This document shows positions 43,433 through 53,003 of a stretch of 53,006 nt of DNA, one piece after another. The stretch comes from Prevotella jejuni (GTDB taxonomy: Bacteria > Bacteroidota > Bacteroidia > Bacteroidales > Bacteroidaceae): assembly GCF_900187995.1 (NCBI RefSeq), contig NZ_FZNZ01000028.1, positions 1 to 53,006 on the forward strand. Direction: 5' to 3'. The notes beneath the pieces were generated by a model. It was not told where the DNA came from, made no database searches, and saw only the letters and a program-made list of their open reading frames with translations. Within the stretch, counting starts at the first letter, position 1. Every line of letters begins with the position of its first letter. A program made the translations under genes and the position numbers.

Positions 43433-44869
43433 TTATTGTCTGTATGTAATGCTCTTGATACGTCCGGTAATATTCTTCTTCTGCCAGAGCAGCTTGTTAT
43501 CATTCAAATCGTAGCAGTAGATACTTCCTACAAGCTGTCCTGTAGCTGCGTTTGTGGCAACATAAAGTTTATTGCTCCCTTCTGAGATGAGCATGTCGGC
43601 GATGGTCTCGCCTGCATCACCAAATGTTGTCAAGGCATTCTGAGGGAAGTTACCACCAGACAACACGTTATAAGCATACAGCTTATTACCTGCAGAATAG
43701 TATACTAAGTTCTTCTCTGCAGATACGCGTACAACTGACTGTGTGGTCAAACCCGCAGTGGCTGGTACGACTGCCTCGTCTTTTACAACGGCAGCCTCAA
43801 CCTTTGTAGCTGTAGAAGGATAGAAACCTGGGAAGATATAGTAACACTTAAACTTTGATGAGGCCGCATTCCATGTGAGCAAAACGATGTTACGCTCGTT
43901 GTCTACAGCACCCATGCCAACCAGTGTCTCACCTGTAAATTTCCCTTTCAAAAGTTCAACAGGTACCTTACCAGTAGCCTGTACCTTCTGTGCGACCAAT
44001 CGTCCTTCAGCATTATCAAACATTACGTAGCCTTGTACATAACGTAGGTCTTGCTGCTTCCAAGCTGTAGCAGCATCAGCTAAAGATATGTCGGAACCTA
44101 AAGCATCCTTTATTGACTTACCTAAGTTGAAGGGTGTTGTCTCAGAGAGTGTCAATCGGTTTGGAACATGATTTACCATTGTCAGCATTGACTTAGGATA
44201 GGTCAAGGCACTCTTCCTAAGGTATGACACGTCGCCTGTACAGGTAGTTGTGAAGCGCTTAACCATCAGATTGCCATCAAACTCATAAATAGTACTTGGA
44301 CTACCCACCGCTACAAACAAGAGTGGGGTCTTGTTATCACGAGCCAAAGCATAGTCAATTCCCTTAGGTTCGCCTGTGAAATCAATGCTTGGATTGTTCT
44401 TTTGCAGCACATCTAAGTCAAAGGTCTTAGTACTACCAGCCTCTGGCAGATAAGAGACGATTGTCTTTCCGCCATTACTTGCTAATATGTAAAGACCGTC
44501 AACATAAGAGTATTGTACGTTAAGACCGAACTCGTAATATTGAATATTGTCTCCATTGCTCACCTTTAATCGGCATGGAAAAGAGCCAAAGTCCTTACAT
44601 ACATATTTAAGAGAGGCATCAGTCGATACGACCTTACCATTTATCTCCCATTCATAGTCAACTTTCTTTTGCTCGTTTGTCTGTACGACATTAGGCGTGA
44701 TCTTCAATGTATCCCATCTATTGAGCGTATATTTCTCCTGTAAGTCCTGTGCCAATGATAATTTTGACGAATTGCCTGAAGGACCGTAAGAATCGTCTTT
44801 TATACATGACTGAAATGACAATACCACTAATGGGAGTGCCAAAAGAAGATATAAATATTTCTTTATCAT
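43433..44869 (-). CDS. PKD-like family lipoprotein
   Basis: The 478 residues start with a lipoprotein signal (MIKKYLYLLLALPLVVLSFQSC, then IKDDS). The next region (about 60-120) contains VDYEWEINGKVVST...LKYVCKDFGSFPCRLKVSNGDN, the pattern of PKD-like domains, and the rest is a beta-rich region with repeated blade-like turns (YVDGLYILASNGGKTIVSYLPE, KLYAYNVLSGG). This type of protein regularly stands in SusC-SusD operons next to a DUF4843 protein. It is probably a surface lipoprotein that binds substrate. Confidence 0.88.
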   Translation of the reverse strand: MIKKYLYLLLALPLVVLSFQSCIKDDSYGPSGNSSKLSLAQDLQEKYTLNRWDTLKITPNVVQTNEQKKVDYEWEINGKVVSTDASLKYVCKDFGSFPCRLKVSNGDNIQYYEFGLNVQYSYVDGLYILASNGGKTIVSYLPEAGSTKTFDLDVLQKNNPSIDFTGEPKGIDYALARDNKTPLLFVAVGSPSTIYEFDGNLMVKRFTTTCTGDVSYLRKSALTYPKSMLTMVNHVPNRLTLSETTPFNLGKSIKDALGSDISLADAATAWKQQDLRYVQGYVMFDNAEGRLVAQKVQATGKVPVELLKGKFTGETLVGMGAVDNERNIVLLTWNAASSKFKCYYIFPGFYPSTATKVEAAVVKDEAVVPATAGLTTQSVVRVSAEKNLVYYSAGNKLYAYNVLSGGNFPQNALTTFGDAGETIADMLISEGSNKLYVATNAATGQLVGSIYCYDLNDNKLLWQKKNITGRIKSITYRQ

Positions 44870-45008
44870 CTTATTGCTTATTTATCTGTTTACCATTATT
44901 CTATTATTATAAGGTATGTCTTAGGCTATCCACACGAAGGTTGTTGATAAACCGCATGATGAAACAAAAGAACAGACCTTAACACAAGTAGTGTCTCCTA
45001 CCCTATCC

Positions 45009-45731
45009 TTATAGCTCATCTGGATGAGCTGCAAAATAGGCAACAACCTCTTGCACATGCTGATAGAGATAGCCTTGTGCCGTAACATCAGAGCCTTCAA
45101 TGATATCTCTGATCGTTGCCTCATTGCTATCATAATACGAAAGGAGCTTACGATACTTGTTTTTGGTAAATGGTCCTAACCCCCAATAACTCTCCATTAC
45201 CACCCAGAAGTCTGGCTTTGAAAGTACATTATTAAAGGTTATCTTTACCGTGTTACTCTTGGTAAGTCGTGTACCCAGCGTCCCCTTTCCAACTAAGTTT
45301 AATACTAAGCGGATTGAGTCGTCCTTATCTTCTGATAAGTTAGCACGTATCAGCGTCACAGGGACATAGGTGCGATAGGCATTAGGAGCGAAATGTAAGG
45401 TGTCAGCATTCAGTGTGTAATGCTTTCCAGCAATAGCTGTTGTCCCTTTACCTACCTCTACGCTGAATGGTTGCGCCTCTGCAGAAAGGTTACCAACGAG
45501 CTGCACAGGGAGGTAGACGACATGCGTAAGCGTATCAACAGGCTTCACTCCAAATGAATAGTTCACAGTGGTATCGCCTGGCTGTGCATAATAGAAACGA
45601 ACTTGGTTTGTCGGTTCAAACATACCGTCAGAACTGTGCTCACCATCATAATCAACGTTGCTGCATGCTGCAAACAAGGTTACACCAGTACAAACAAGTA
45701 GTATATTTCTTATTGCTTTTTTCATCTTCAT
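45009..45731 (-). CDS. DUF4843 domain lipoprotein
   Basis: A 240-residue lipoprotein (signal ends TLFAAC) with the family pattern: VRFYYAQPGDTTVNYSFG early on, HVVYLPVQLVGNLSAEAQPFSVEV, HYTLNADTLHFAPNAYRTYVPVTLIRANL-like central part and WVVMESYWGLGPFTKNKYR near the end. It lies 15 bp after SusD, in the usual place for this family. The function is unknown; it is likely part of the outer-membrane uptake complex. Confidence 0.88.
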   Translation of the reverse strand: MKMKKAIRNILLVCTGVTLFAACSNVDYDGEHSSDGMFEPTNQVRFYYAQPGDTTVNYSFGVKPVDTLTHVVYLPVQLVGNLSAEAQPFSVEVGKGTTAIAGKHYTLNADTLHFAPNAYRTYVPVTLIRANLSEDKDDSIRLVLNLVGKGTLGTRLTKSNTVKITFNNVLSKPDFWVVMESYWGLGPFTKNKYRKLLSYYDSNEATIRDIIEGSDVTAQGYLYQHVQEVVAYFAAHPDEL

Positions 45732-45746
45732 AAAGTGTTTAATTAC

Positions 45747-47201
45747 TTACTGTCCTCCGAACTCTTTCTCCGTATCTGGCCAAGGCAAGACGAAGATGGA
45801 ATTAGATGGCTGACGTGTGGTAATACCTCTAAAGTCGGTAAATGGTTTGTTGTAGTGCTTCAACGCATAGAACGTTTGTCCTTCACCAGGCATCTCACGC
45901 ATGCGCTCACGCAACATCTCCTTATTGAAGGCCTCTCTTGTTGCTACCTTAGCACTGTCAACATCCTCCAAGCCACGGCTCTTCCTTACCTCATTGAGTA
46001 GTCTAACAGCCTCTGTCTTATCGCTATCGTATGTACATTCACTTAAGATATAATACATCTCTGGCAGACGGATGAGTGTCAAACCTTGTAAAGGATTACT
46101 GCTTACCTGTGCATCGCTCTCTAAGAATCTCACAAAAGAGTAGCTTTTCAAACCGTCTGATGTGGTATTCTGTCTGTAATAAGCTGTATAGCGCAGGTCG
46201 GTACTTGTGGCTGAGAAGGCTGATGTCTCATACAGATTCTCAAGGTCTCTACGTCCTTCAGTAAATGTTCCACGTGCTGTTTGTGACAGGAAAAGCGTAG
46301 AGATAGTGCTTGAAAGGGTGTTATTATACAAGCCGAATATCAACTCTCCTGCTGCTGGGAAGCGTTTTACATCGCTCAATGAACTATATTTCTTCAGCGA
46401 GAAATTATTGGTTGCATCGATTACTTGCTTAGCATACTTAGCTGCATTAGCCTCGTCGCCCATAGAATAGTAGACTCTTGCCTTCGTAGCGGCCACAGCA
46501 TACTTATTAAAGAACACTGCACGTCCCTTTAGATAATCGCTGGTAGCTGTTGTCTCAACATTTACTACATTATCATTCTTGAGGAGTTCTTCTGCTTTAT
46601 CAAGGTCGGACAATATCGCTTCATACGTTTTATGCAAAGTCAATAATTGCTTATTGTTGAGGTCGAAAGTCGTTGAATAGGGTATACCACGTGTTGCCTC
46701 ATTGCTTTGACCATAATCCTCAGCAAAAAGACGAACGAGGTCGAAGTGCATGAAAGCACGTAAGCCGTAGCACTCACCACGCATCAAAGGCAGCTCTGCA
46801 TGCTCAAACTTAGCATGCTCTGTTTGATAAATTATATTATTGACGTATGCTATTGCTTGATATTGCTTTGTCCAAATAGCATCAACAATAGTACGTACAT
46901 CACTGCGCATATAATCGTATTGACCTACGAAGTAGCTTGTCTCTGACGAGTTATCGTAACCAAACATTTGTCCTAATTGGTCAACAAAACCAAAGCCTAA
47001 GTTTCCACCATATAAGTCTGACGTTGCCATGCTACCATAAGCACCATACATCGTATTACGGAAACCACGGATTGATGAGAATTGCTCATCCTCATCAACT
47101 TGTCCTGCTGGTTGAACATTGATAAAGTCACTGCATGATACCACCAACAGCACCATCACAGCACTTATCAACAGTTTAGGGTAATATGTTATTTTCTTCA
47201 T
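45747..47201 (-). CDS. SusD/RagB family outer-membrane lipoprotein
   Basis: A surface lipoprotein of 484 residues (signal ends VLLVVSC) that forms the lid of the SusC transporter. Hallmarks are SSIRGFRNTMYGAYGSMATSDLYG-like N-terminal text, GECYGLRAFMHFDLVRLFA (family helical core), tandem helical pairs and LIRLPEMYYILSECTYDSDK toward the end. Length and order after SusC are standard. Substrate cannot be read from it, though the operon content suggests protein or peptides as in RagAB. Confidence 0.95.
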   Translation of the reverse strand: MKKITYYPKLLISAVMVLLVVSCSDFINVQPAGQVDEDEQFSSIRGFRNTMYGAYGSMATSDLYGGNLGFGFVDQLGQMFGYDNSSETSYFVGQYDYMRSDVRTIVDAIWTKQYQAIAYVNNIIYQTEHAKFEHAELPLMRGECYGLRAFMHFDLVRLFAEDYGQSNEATRGIPYSTTFDLNNKQLLTLHKTYEAILSDLDKAEELLKNDNVVNVETTATSDYLKGRAVFFNKYAVAATKARVYYSMGDEANAAKYAKQVIDATNNFSLKKYSSLSDVKRFPAAGELIFGLYNNTLSSTISTLFLSQTARGTFTEGRRDLENLYETSAFSATSTDLRYTAYYRQNTTSDGLKSYSFVRFLESDAQVSSNPLQGLTLIRLPEMYYILSECTYDSDKTEAVRLLNEVRKSRGLEDVDSAKVATREAFNKEMLRERMREMPGEGQTFYALKHYNKPFTDFRGITTRQPSNSIFVLPWPDTEKEFGGQ

Positions 47202-47268
47202 CTTCTTTTTTATTATTGTTACCTAATAGTCTTTCTACATTATATTAATGTGTCTGCTATCTACCGGC

Positions 47269-50200
47269 TTAAAATCCAAGTCTGACTGATAACTCTACGC
47301 TACGTTCGTATGGATAACTTAATCCGCGCTCACGTTTTACTGATGAGAGATAGAAGAGGTCGTTGGCCAACATCTCAAGATGTAAACGCTTAAGTCCATA
47401 TCTTTGTATCAATGTCAATGGTACTTCGTAGGCAAGTGAGAGACTGCTCAACGTGATATAATTATTTGTCTCAACAAATCGAGAGGTCTGCATTGGTACA
47501 CTTGAATCGCTGATACGCTTGTACTTAGCCTGCTGACCTACTTCTTTCCATCTGCTGCTAAATACGCGTTCGTCAGCATTATAGCGTGGGTCGGCACCCT
47601 CTACCTTTGTTGCCAATGTCTGATTGTAAACAGCTCCACCGAAGGAATAACGCATAGACATTCCCATTGAGAACTGCTTATAGGTAAGATAAGAACCGAT
47701 TGAGCCCATACCGAATGGTGTGGTATCGCCATATACGACCTTATCGTTAGGGTCGTAGACGAATGTAAGGCTACCGTCACGCTTAATGAAGACTTCATCA
47801 CCCGTAATAGGGTCGATACCTGCTGAAGAGACTACCTTCAATGCGGTCAACGACTGACCTTCTTCATAGATAGGCAATGGGACCACACCGCCCTTTGCTT
47901 GGTTCTTCTCGTTTTGTTCGCGAAGTGCGTTACTGATCTTCTTAATCTTATTCTTGTTGTAAGCATAATTAAGACTTAACGACCACTCCCAGTCCTTGTT
48001 CTTGATAGGAATAACACGTGTCTGGAACTCGAAACCATGGTTTTCTACCTCTCCTACATTCTCACGGGAGGTAGTAATACCCAATGATGGGGCCTTAGTG
48101 ATGTCAAGCAACAGATTGTCTGTGTTCTTCCTATAGACATCAGCCGAGAAGTCCCAACGTCCCTTAAACATTGTGAGGTCAAGACCGACGTTCGCACTGA
48201 GCGTTCTCTCCCATTTAAGGTTCTTGTTTCCGATACCCATTGGGATGGCACCAATACCTTTTATATAGTTAAGTCCTGCCAAGCTGGTGTACATAGTCAA
48301 TGCCTGATATGGCTCAAAGGAGATGTTACCAAGGTAACCCACACTTGCACGGAGCTTTAACAGCTGAAATGGTGAACCCTTAAGGAACTTCTCATTGTGA
48401 ATATTCCATCCTGTTCCCACACTCCAGAAAGGTGCAAAACGAGAGTTCTTACCAAACTTAGACGATCCTTCATAACGATAGATGACATCTAAGAAATAAC
48501 GATTATCCCATATAGAGTTGAGGTTCACGAAGAAACCTGCACCATTATACTTACTATCAACACCACCTGGTTTACCCGTTGGATAGTTGCCTGCCAACAA
48601 TGGGTGGGCTACATTATCTGAATAATAACCTACTGAACCATACGTACTACCATCGACTGAATTTGACTCAATGGATGTACCGGCCATCGCTGTGAGGAAT
48701 AACTTACTAAAAATGTAGTTATTGTATGACACCATCAACTTACCCTGATAAGTAGTTGTACTGGTGAAAGTCTCTGTCAGTCGTCCTCTACGTGACACAT
48801 CGGCTACGTTCTTAATCTGATCTGCTGAGAATGGTGACACAAAGTTACGTCCCTCGTATTTTGTCTTTTGTATAGAGAAATCGCCATCAATTCTGAATTT
48901 CTCGCCTAACCACACCTGTAATGTTGTTGTGTTTAACACATCAAGCGTGTTACCTTTGTTGAAACTGCCTAAAGACGCTTCATATAATGGGTTAGAGAGG
49001 TCGTAGTTCAACTTTGGTTTCAATGCTCCATATTCATCGTATGGATACTCGTATGGATTCTGCTTCACCCAATCTGAGAAGTCACCGTATGGTGATTGAT
49101 TTGATTTCACTGATGAGATGGTAGCCGTGTTACTGATAAAGAACTTACCAGAAAGGTTATAGGAGAGTTTGAAATTCGTTGACAAACGCTCACGACTCGA
49201 ACCTTTCATTACACCTTCTTCGTCTCCATAACGCACACCTAAATTATAACGTGCATGCTCGTCACCACCATCAATACTTAAACTGTGCTGTGAAGAAAGT
49301 GCATTACGCAATGGTTTCTTAATCCAATCGGTTGTTACACCGTCTTGAATCTGGTTGTAATAGTATGCGTACTTGTTTTGTAATGTATATAGTTCAGCTA
49401 AGTCGGTCGCTGTATAAAGACCTGCTAAACGCTCATACTCAAGCTTTTGTGATGCTGAAAGCAACTTATAATCACTCAAATCAGGGGTTGACAAACGCAT
49501 AGTACCGCTGTAATTAAATCTCAACTTACCTCCCTTGAGCGCCTTTGTTGTGATAACGATAACACCTGCAGAAGCCTTCGCACCATAGAGGGCAGAGGCA
49601 GAAGCATCTTTGAGTACGGTTATCGACTCTATATCGTTCATATCCATGTCATTGACATAGTCTACCTTTACCTGCGAACCGTCAACAACGAAGACTGGTA
49701 AGTTGGCTTGACCAGAGAAGGTTGCGCGTCCACGAATATTGATATCAGCTATCTTATTTGGGTCAGATCCGCCGAGGTTGTCTTCTAACACACTAAGACC
49801 TGGCACAAAGTTAGCCAAACTTGTAAGCACATTCTTTGTACCCACTGACAAGAGTTCGTCCTTCTTTATAGATACTTGTGAGCCCGTAAAGCTATTTCTG
49901 TTCTTTGTAGCAAAACCTGTTACAACGACTTCGCCTAACTCACCAACGTCTTCTTGCATGGTGAAATTACCTGCCGTTCCGTTCTTCACCTTTTTCTCTA
50001 AAGGTTTATATCCTATATAATTAAAGGTGAGCGTAACCTCTGGCTGGTCGGTATTTATCTCATACTGACCATCTAAATTCGTTATGTAACCACCATTAAA
50101 ACCTTTCATTCGGATGGTCACACCTGGTAGAGGCAGACCGTCTTTATCGGTTATCTGCCCATACACTCCCTTTCGCTTCTCCTGCGTAGGTTTACGACTA

Positions 50201-50535
50201 AGTTTGACATTGTTGCCTTCAATACTATAACTGAAGCCTGACTTATTGAACACTTGCCCTAAAACGGCACGAACAGGCTGTCCCTGTGCCTCAATGCTTA
50301 CCTTCTCCGCTTGAGACAAGAGGTCGGGAGCCACATCAAACTGCAACCCCGTTTGCTTAGACACCTCGTCTAAAAAGGTCTTTAATTCTGTTTGCTTCAT
50401 AGACAGCGTCACCACCATCTTATCGACATCCTGCGTTTGTGCCGAGACGGTTGACCCTATACTAAGCATTAACATCAGAGCCAGTACTGCCCAAAGACGC
50501 AATACAAGATTACTTTTTTGCATTTCTTTTCTCAT
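47269..50535 (-). CDS. SusC/RagA family TonB-linked outer-membrane transporter with STN domain
   Basis: The 1088 residues have a signal peptide (to about A32), an STN domain (about 44-115, LKTFLDEVSKQTGLQFDV), a CarboxypepD_reg domain (about 124-200, GVYGQITDKDGLPLPGVTI), a TonB-box-like EVVVTGF (202-208), a plug with SALYGAKASAGVIVITTKA and a large beta barrel ending SVRLGF. It imports ligand across the outer membrane with SusD as lid. STN domains usually pass a signal to a FecR-type anti-sigma factor, but none is encoded nearby. The first gene of the operon, with a clean promoter at 50,643-50,673. A second ATG at codon 5 is an alternative start. Confidence 0.95.
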   Translation of the reverse strand: MRKEMQKSNLVLRLWAVLALMLMLSIGSTVSAQTQDVDKMVVTLSMKQTELKTFLDEVSKQTGLQFDVAPDLLSQAEKVSIEAQGQPVRAVLGQVFNKSGFSYSIEGNNVKLSRKPTQEKRKGVYGQITDKDGLPLPGVTIRMKGFNGGYITNLDGQYEINTDQPEVTLTFNYIGYKPLEKKVKNGTAGNFTMQEDVGELGEVVVTGFATKNRNSFTGSQVSIKKDELLSVGTKNVLTSLANFVPGLSVLEDNLGGSDPNKIADINIRGRATFSGQANLPVFVVDGSQVKVDYVNDMDMNDIESITVLKDASASALYGAKASAGVIVITTKALKGGKLRFNYSGTMRLSTPDLSDYKLLSASQKLEYERLAGLYTATDLAELYTLQNKYAYYYNQIQDGVTTDWIKKPLRNALSSQHSLSIDGGDEHARYNLGVRYGDEEGVMKGSSRERLSTNFKLSYNLSGKFFISNTATISSVKSNQSPYGDFSDWVKQNPYEYPYDEYGALKPKLNYDLSNPLYEASLGSFNKGNTLDVLNTTTLQVWLGEKFRIDGDFSIQKTKYEGRNFVSPFSADQIKNVADVSRRGRLTETFTSTTTYQGKLMVSYNNYIFSKLFLTAMAGTSIESNSVDGSTYGSVGYYSDNVAHPLLAGNYPTGKPGGVDSKYNGAGFFVNLNSIWDNRYFLDVIYRYEGSSKFGKNSRFAPFWSVGTGWNIHNEKFLKGSPFQLLKLRASVGYLGNISFEPYQALTMYTSLAGLNYIKGIGAIPMGIGNKNLKWERTLSANVGLDLTMFKGRWDFSADVYRKNTDNLLLDITKAPSLGITTSRENVGEVENHGFEFQTRVIPIKNKDWEWSLSLNYAYNKNKIKKISNALREQNEKNQAKGGVVPLPIYEEGQSLTALKVVSSAGIDPITGDEVFIKRDGSLTFVYDPNDKVVYGDTTPFGMGSIGSYLTYKQFSMGMSMRYSFGGAVYNQTLATKVEGADPRYNADERVFSSRWKEVGQQAKYKRISDSSVPMQTSRFVETNNYITLSSLSLAYEVPLTLIQRYGLKRLHLEMLANDLFYLSSVKRERGLSYPYERSVELSVRLGF

Positions 50536-50642
50536 TTCCCTCTGGTACTTTAATGTTTAGATTTACTCTAATGAGTAAAAAGAATAATATTGCTTATTGT
50601 GAGAATAAGGTTTCATCACTCGCTTTTTTAACAGCGAATTTG

Positions 50643-50673
50643 CAAAAATACATAAAAATTAAAAACCTTGCAA
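50643..50673 (-). promoter_or_regulatory. Promoter of the SusC/SusD-metalloprotease operon
   Basis: On the minus strand TTG (50671-50673), 20 bp, TATTTTTG (50643-50650), about 107 bp before the susC start. Confidence 0.8.
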
Positions 50674-51000
50674 ATAATTATGTGTATTATCCGACATTTC
50701 GAATGATATTACAGCACTTTGTAGTAAAAGTGATACATGTACGTGATTATTACCGTTAATCTCTCACAGGACGCAAGGACAAAATATACAATAGACAGGA
50801 TAAATGGCTTTAGGCAGGGTATGGAAAGACAGAGTAACAAAGTGAACGGATTGTAGACAGGGTACGAGAAGACAAAGTAACAGGGTTAACGCCTTTTGGC
50901 GGAGTAACAGATTTATATAGCCTATTTAATACTGTAAAGGGTGAGTAGACTAATCTATTGCCATCTATCTTTTATATGTCACCAACTCATACTGCCTAAC
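50674..51000. other. Spacer without recognised gene
   Basis: AT-rich DNA between the operon promoter and the fimbrillin terminator. ACAGGGTA/ACAAAGTAAC-like phrases recur around 50,800-50,890 (a weak repeat, spacing near 44 bp), but nothing else was recognised. Confidence 0.4.
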
Positions 51001-51044
51001 AAAAAACTTGCCCCCAAAACGCTACAGGAACGTTAGAAGGCAAG
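51001..51044 (-). terminator. Terminator of the second fimbrillin-like gene
   Basis: CTTGCC (51007-51012) pairs with 51039-51044 and AACG/CGTT pair inside; on the minus strand six T follow (51001-51006). It lies about 120 bp after the stop codon. Confidence 0.75.
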
Positions 51045-51166
51045 AAAACGAAAATTAAATTACCGAATTGTTATATTATACCTATAGAAAACAACATTAT
51101 ACAACATATAATATTTATGAATTATGCAGTCTATTCAACAAACATAAGTATAAAACCTCATTTACA

Positions 51167-52735
51167 TTATTCAAAAAGATTATAGGCAGCATAGAAGCCA
51201 TAATATCTTTCATTAGGATTCATGATCTCTACTCCATCCTTGTTAAAATATAAGTCATATGCAAACTCACTTACAGTAGGATGTGCACTTGATGTCCAAT
51301 AATCCCCTGCAGTCCCTAATTCATTTAAATGACCTTGCCAATAATATCCCATTGCAGGAAGGAAGAAATAGTCATTTGTATTTGTAGGTCGAGACTTTGT
51401 AGAAACCTTCCAAAAACCATAGTAAGTTGTTCTATAGTCTGTTCCACCATATTGCAGTTTATTAAAACCAGGTATATTATTCTTCTTTTTAAACCACATA
51501 CCGCCATGGTAAAGATGCCCCATAAGACTCCACAAAGCATCAGCTTCCCAATGTGGATCACCTTCCATGAGATACCATATTGCTTCATTTATATTAGGTA
51601 GAGTACTAAAAAAAGGCTGTGTAGCAGATGTTGCTATACCAGATCCATTAAATGTAGGATTATACCAACGAACTGGATCTACAGTTGCATTTTGAGGATA
51701 ATTGGTATTATATCCATGTAATACAGTAGGTTGTTCATGAGCAGCAGCATTCCATTCATGTCCATGCCAATAATTTTGCTGAGCATCCCACATATAATAA
51801 TGATGTCCAGGATAGTCCATAGGAGTAAGGTTAGCAGTAATATCATTTATCTTACCCTCCTGACAATTATAGCTTGAAACAGTCTTTACGATATCGCCCT
51901 CAACATTGGTTGTAGGGTCCTTAATCGTATAAGTAATTGTAAAGTTATACGTACCTGGCGCAACAACCATATAAGCTCCATTGGTAGCGAGAGATGAGGT
52001 GGTTGTGTTTAGTGAGAAGTTGCTTGTGTTAAGCGTAACGGTGTTTGAATAAGTTTCACCTGCCTTCTGTGTAAGGCTTCCTGTTGAGAAGTCATACTTA
52101 CCTGCGATAGGCTGGTCGGCTGTTACCTTAATCTTTGTCAACTTGATATTTGGACCAAGGTCGGTATTCATACAACGTGGGACGAAGCAGAGGTAACTTG
52201 CCTTATGGTTGAGCGTAAAGGTGTAATTACCATTGCTCCCTGTTGCTGTTGCAGTACCGCAATCGCCTGATGTACCAAGATGGCTAAAGTCGTTGGCTGT
52301 GGTCTGTGTCTGTGTGCTTGCAATGGTCACAGTGTTAGCGTCTGTTCCATTCTCACCTGTATAACGCACCTCACGGTTGTTCAATGTAAATGAACCAGAA
52401 GCGAGGCTGAATGTTGCTTTTGCCTTATTGGATGGGTTATAAAGGTTTGCAGCATTACTCTGATGGAAGGTATTGGCATCGTCCTGTACGAAAATCTTGT
52501 CAGCTGATGACCAGAACACCTTAGCATCACCACCAAGTGTATAGGTAGCTGTTGTACGTGTCAATGCACGTGTGTCATTCACTGGCTGTGAACCGTCAAA
52601 AGTAGCAACACCCTTAGCGGTATTCTGTTTAGCATTGTCCTGCTGTGCGCTGTCTTCACTTGAACAAGCCACAACAGACAGGGCAGCTATTGCACACGCA
52701 GCAAATTGCGTTAGTTGTTTCATTGATTTATTCAT
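51167..52735 (-). CDS. Fimbrillin-like lipoprotein with C-terminal FISUMP-like domain, paralogue of 29.2-30.8 kb
   Basis: The 522 residues have a lipoprotein signal (ALSVVACSS). Shared blocks with the first paralogue include QTQTTANDFSHLGTSGDCG, FTLNHKASYLCFVPR and YYMWDAQQNYWHGHEWN, in the same order; the C-terminal YWTSSAHPT also matches, but the usual VRPV-type end is replaced by GFYAAYNLFE. It is probably a cell-surface adhesin or fimbrial part. It starts 37 bp after the small peptide gene. The C-terminal third of the gene (51.2-51.8 kb) appears more AT-rich than its first half, which could mean a mosaic origin. Confidence 0.8.
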   Translation of the reverse strand: MNKSMKQLTQFAACAIAALSVVACSSEDSAQQDNAKQNTAKGVATFDGSQPVNDTRALTRTTATYTLGGDAKVFWSSADKIFVQDDANTFHQSNAANLYNPSNKAKATFSLASGSFTLNNREVRYTGENGTDANTVTIASTQTQTTANDFSHLGTSGDCGTATATGSNGNYTFTLNHKASYLCFVPRCMNTDLGPNIKLTKIKVTADQPIAGKYDFSTGSLTQKAGETYSNTVTLNTSNFSLNTTTSSLATNGAYMVVAPGTYNFTITYTIKDPTTNVEGDIVKTVSSYNCQEGKINDITANLTPMDYPGHHYYMWDAQQNYWHGHEWNAAAHEQPTVLHGYNTNYPQNATVDPVRWYNPTFNGSGIATSATQPFFSTLPNINEAIWYLMEGDPHWEADALWSLMGHLYHGGMWFKKKNNIPGFNKLQYGGTDYRTTYYGFWKVSTKSRPTNTNDYFFLPAMGYYWQGHLNELGTAGDYWTSSAHPTVSEFAYDLYFNKDGVEIMNPNERYYGFYAAYNLFE

Positions 52736-52772
52736 AATTATAGTCTTTTTGTTTCTTTAGTTACTTAATTTA

Positions 52773-53003
52773 TTAATCCCATAAATCGCTTCTTCTTGTT
52801 GAGACCCATGAAGACTTTTCTTCTTCCTCATCCTCTTCATTGTCCATCCAGACAGGTGCCTGCTTGGCATCGCCAGCCTGACTACCATGACCAATAGTTC
52901 CTGCAGAACCGCTTGCCTGATTCATTAAAGTCTCAATTTCTGTGCAGACAAATCCACACGCAGGCTGTGCGTAAGCCCTCTTTACCTTTTCCATAATTTT
53001 CAT
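52773..53003 (-). CDS. Small conserved peptide upstream of the second fimbrillin-like gene
   Basis: The 76-residue frame (first codon at 53001-53003, or a later ATG at codon 4) repeats the pattern of the peptide at 28,959-29,165: YAQPACGF, ETLMNQASGSAG, QAGDAKQA and WMDN, followed by a very acidic run (EEDEEEEK). No signal peptide. The two paralogues differ in the acidic tail but keep spacing and gene order. It may extend no further upstream, but the promoter lies beyond the window. Confidence 0.75.
   Translation of the reverse strand: MKIMEKVKRAYAQPACGFVCTEIETLMNQASGSAGTIGHGSQAGDAKQAPVWMDNEEDEEEEKSSWVSTRRSDLWD

Noticed and set aside
50553..50759. 68-codon frame on the plus strand
   Set aside because: It overlaps the susC promoter, has unusual composition and shows no recognisable motif.
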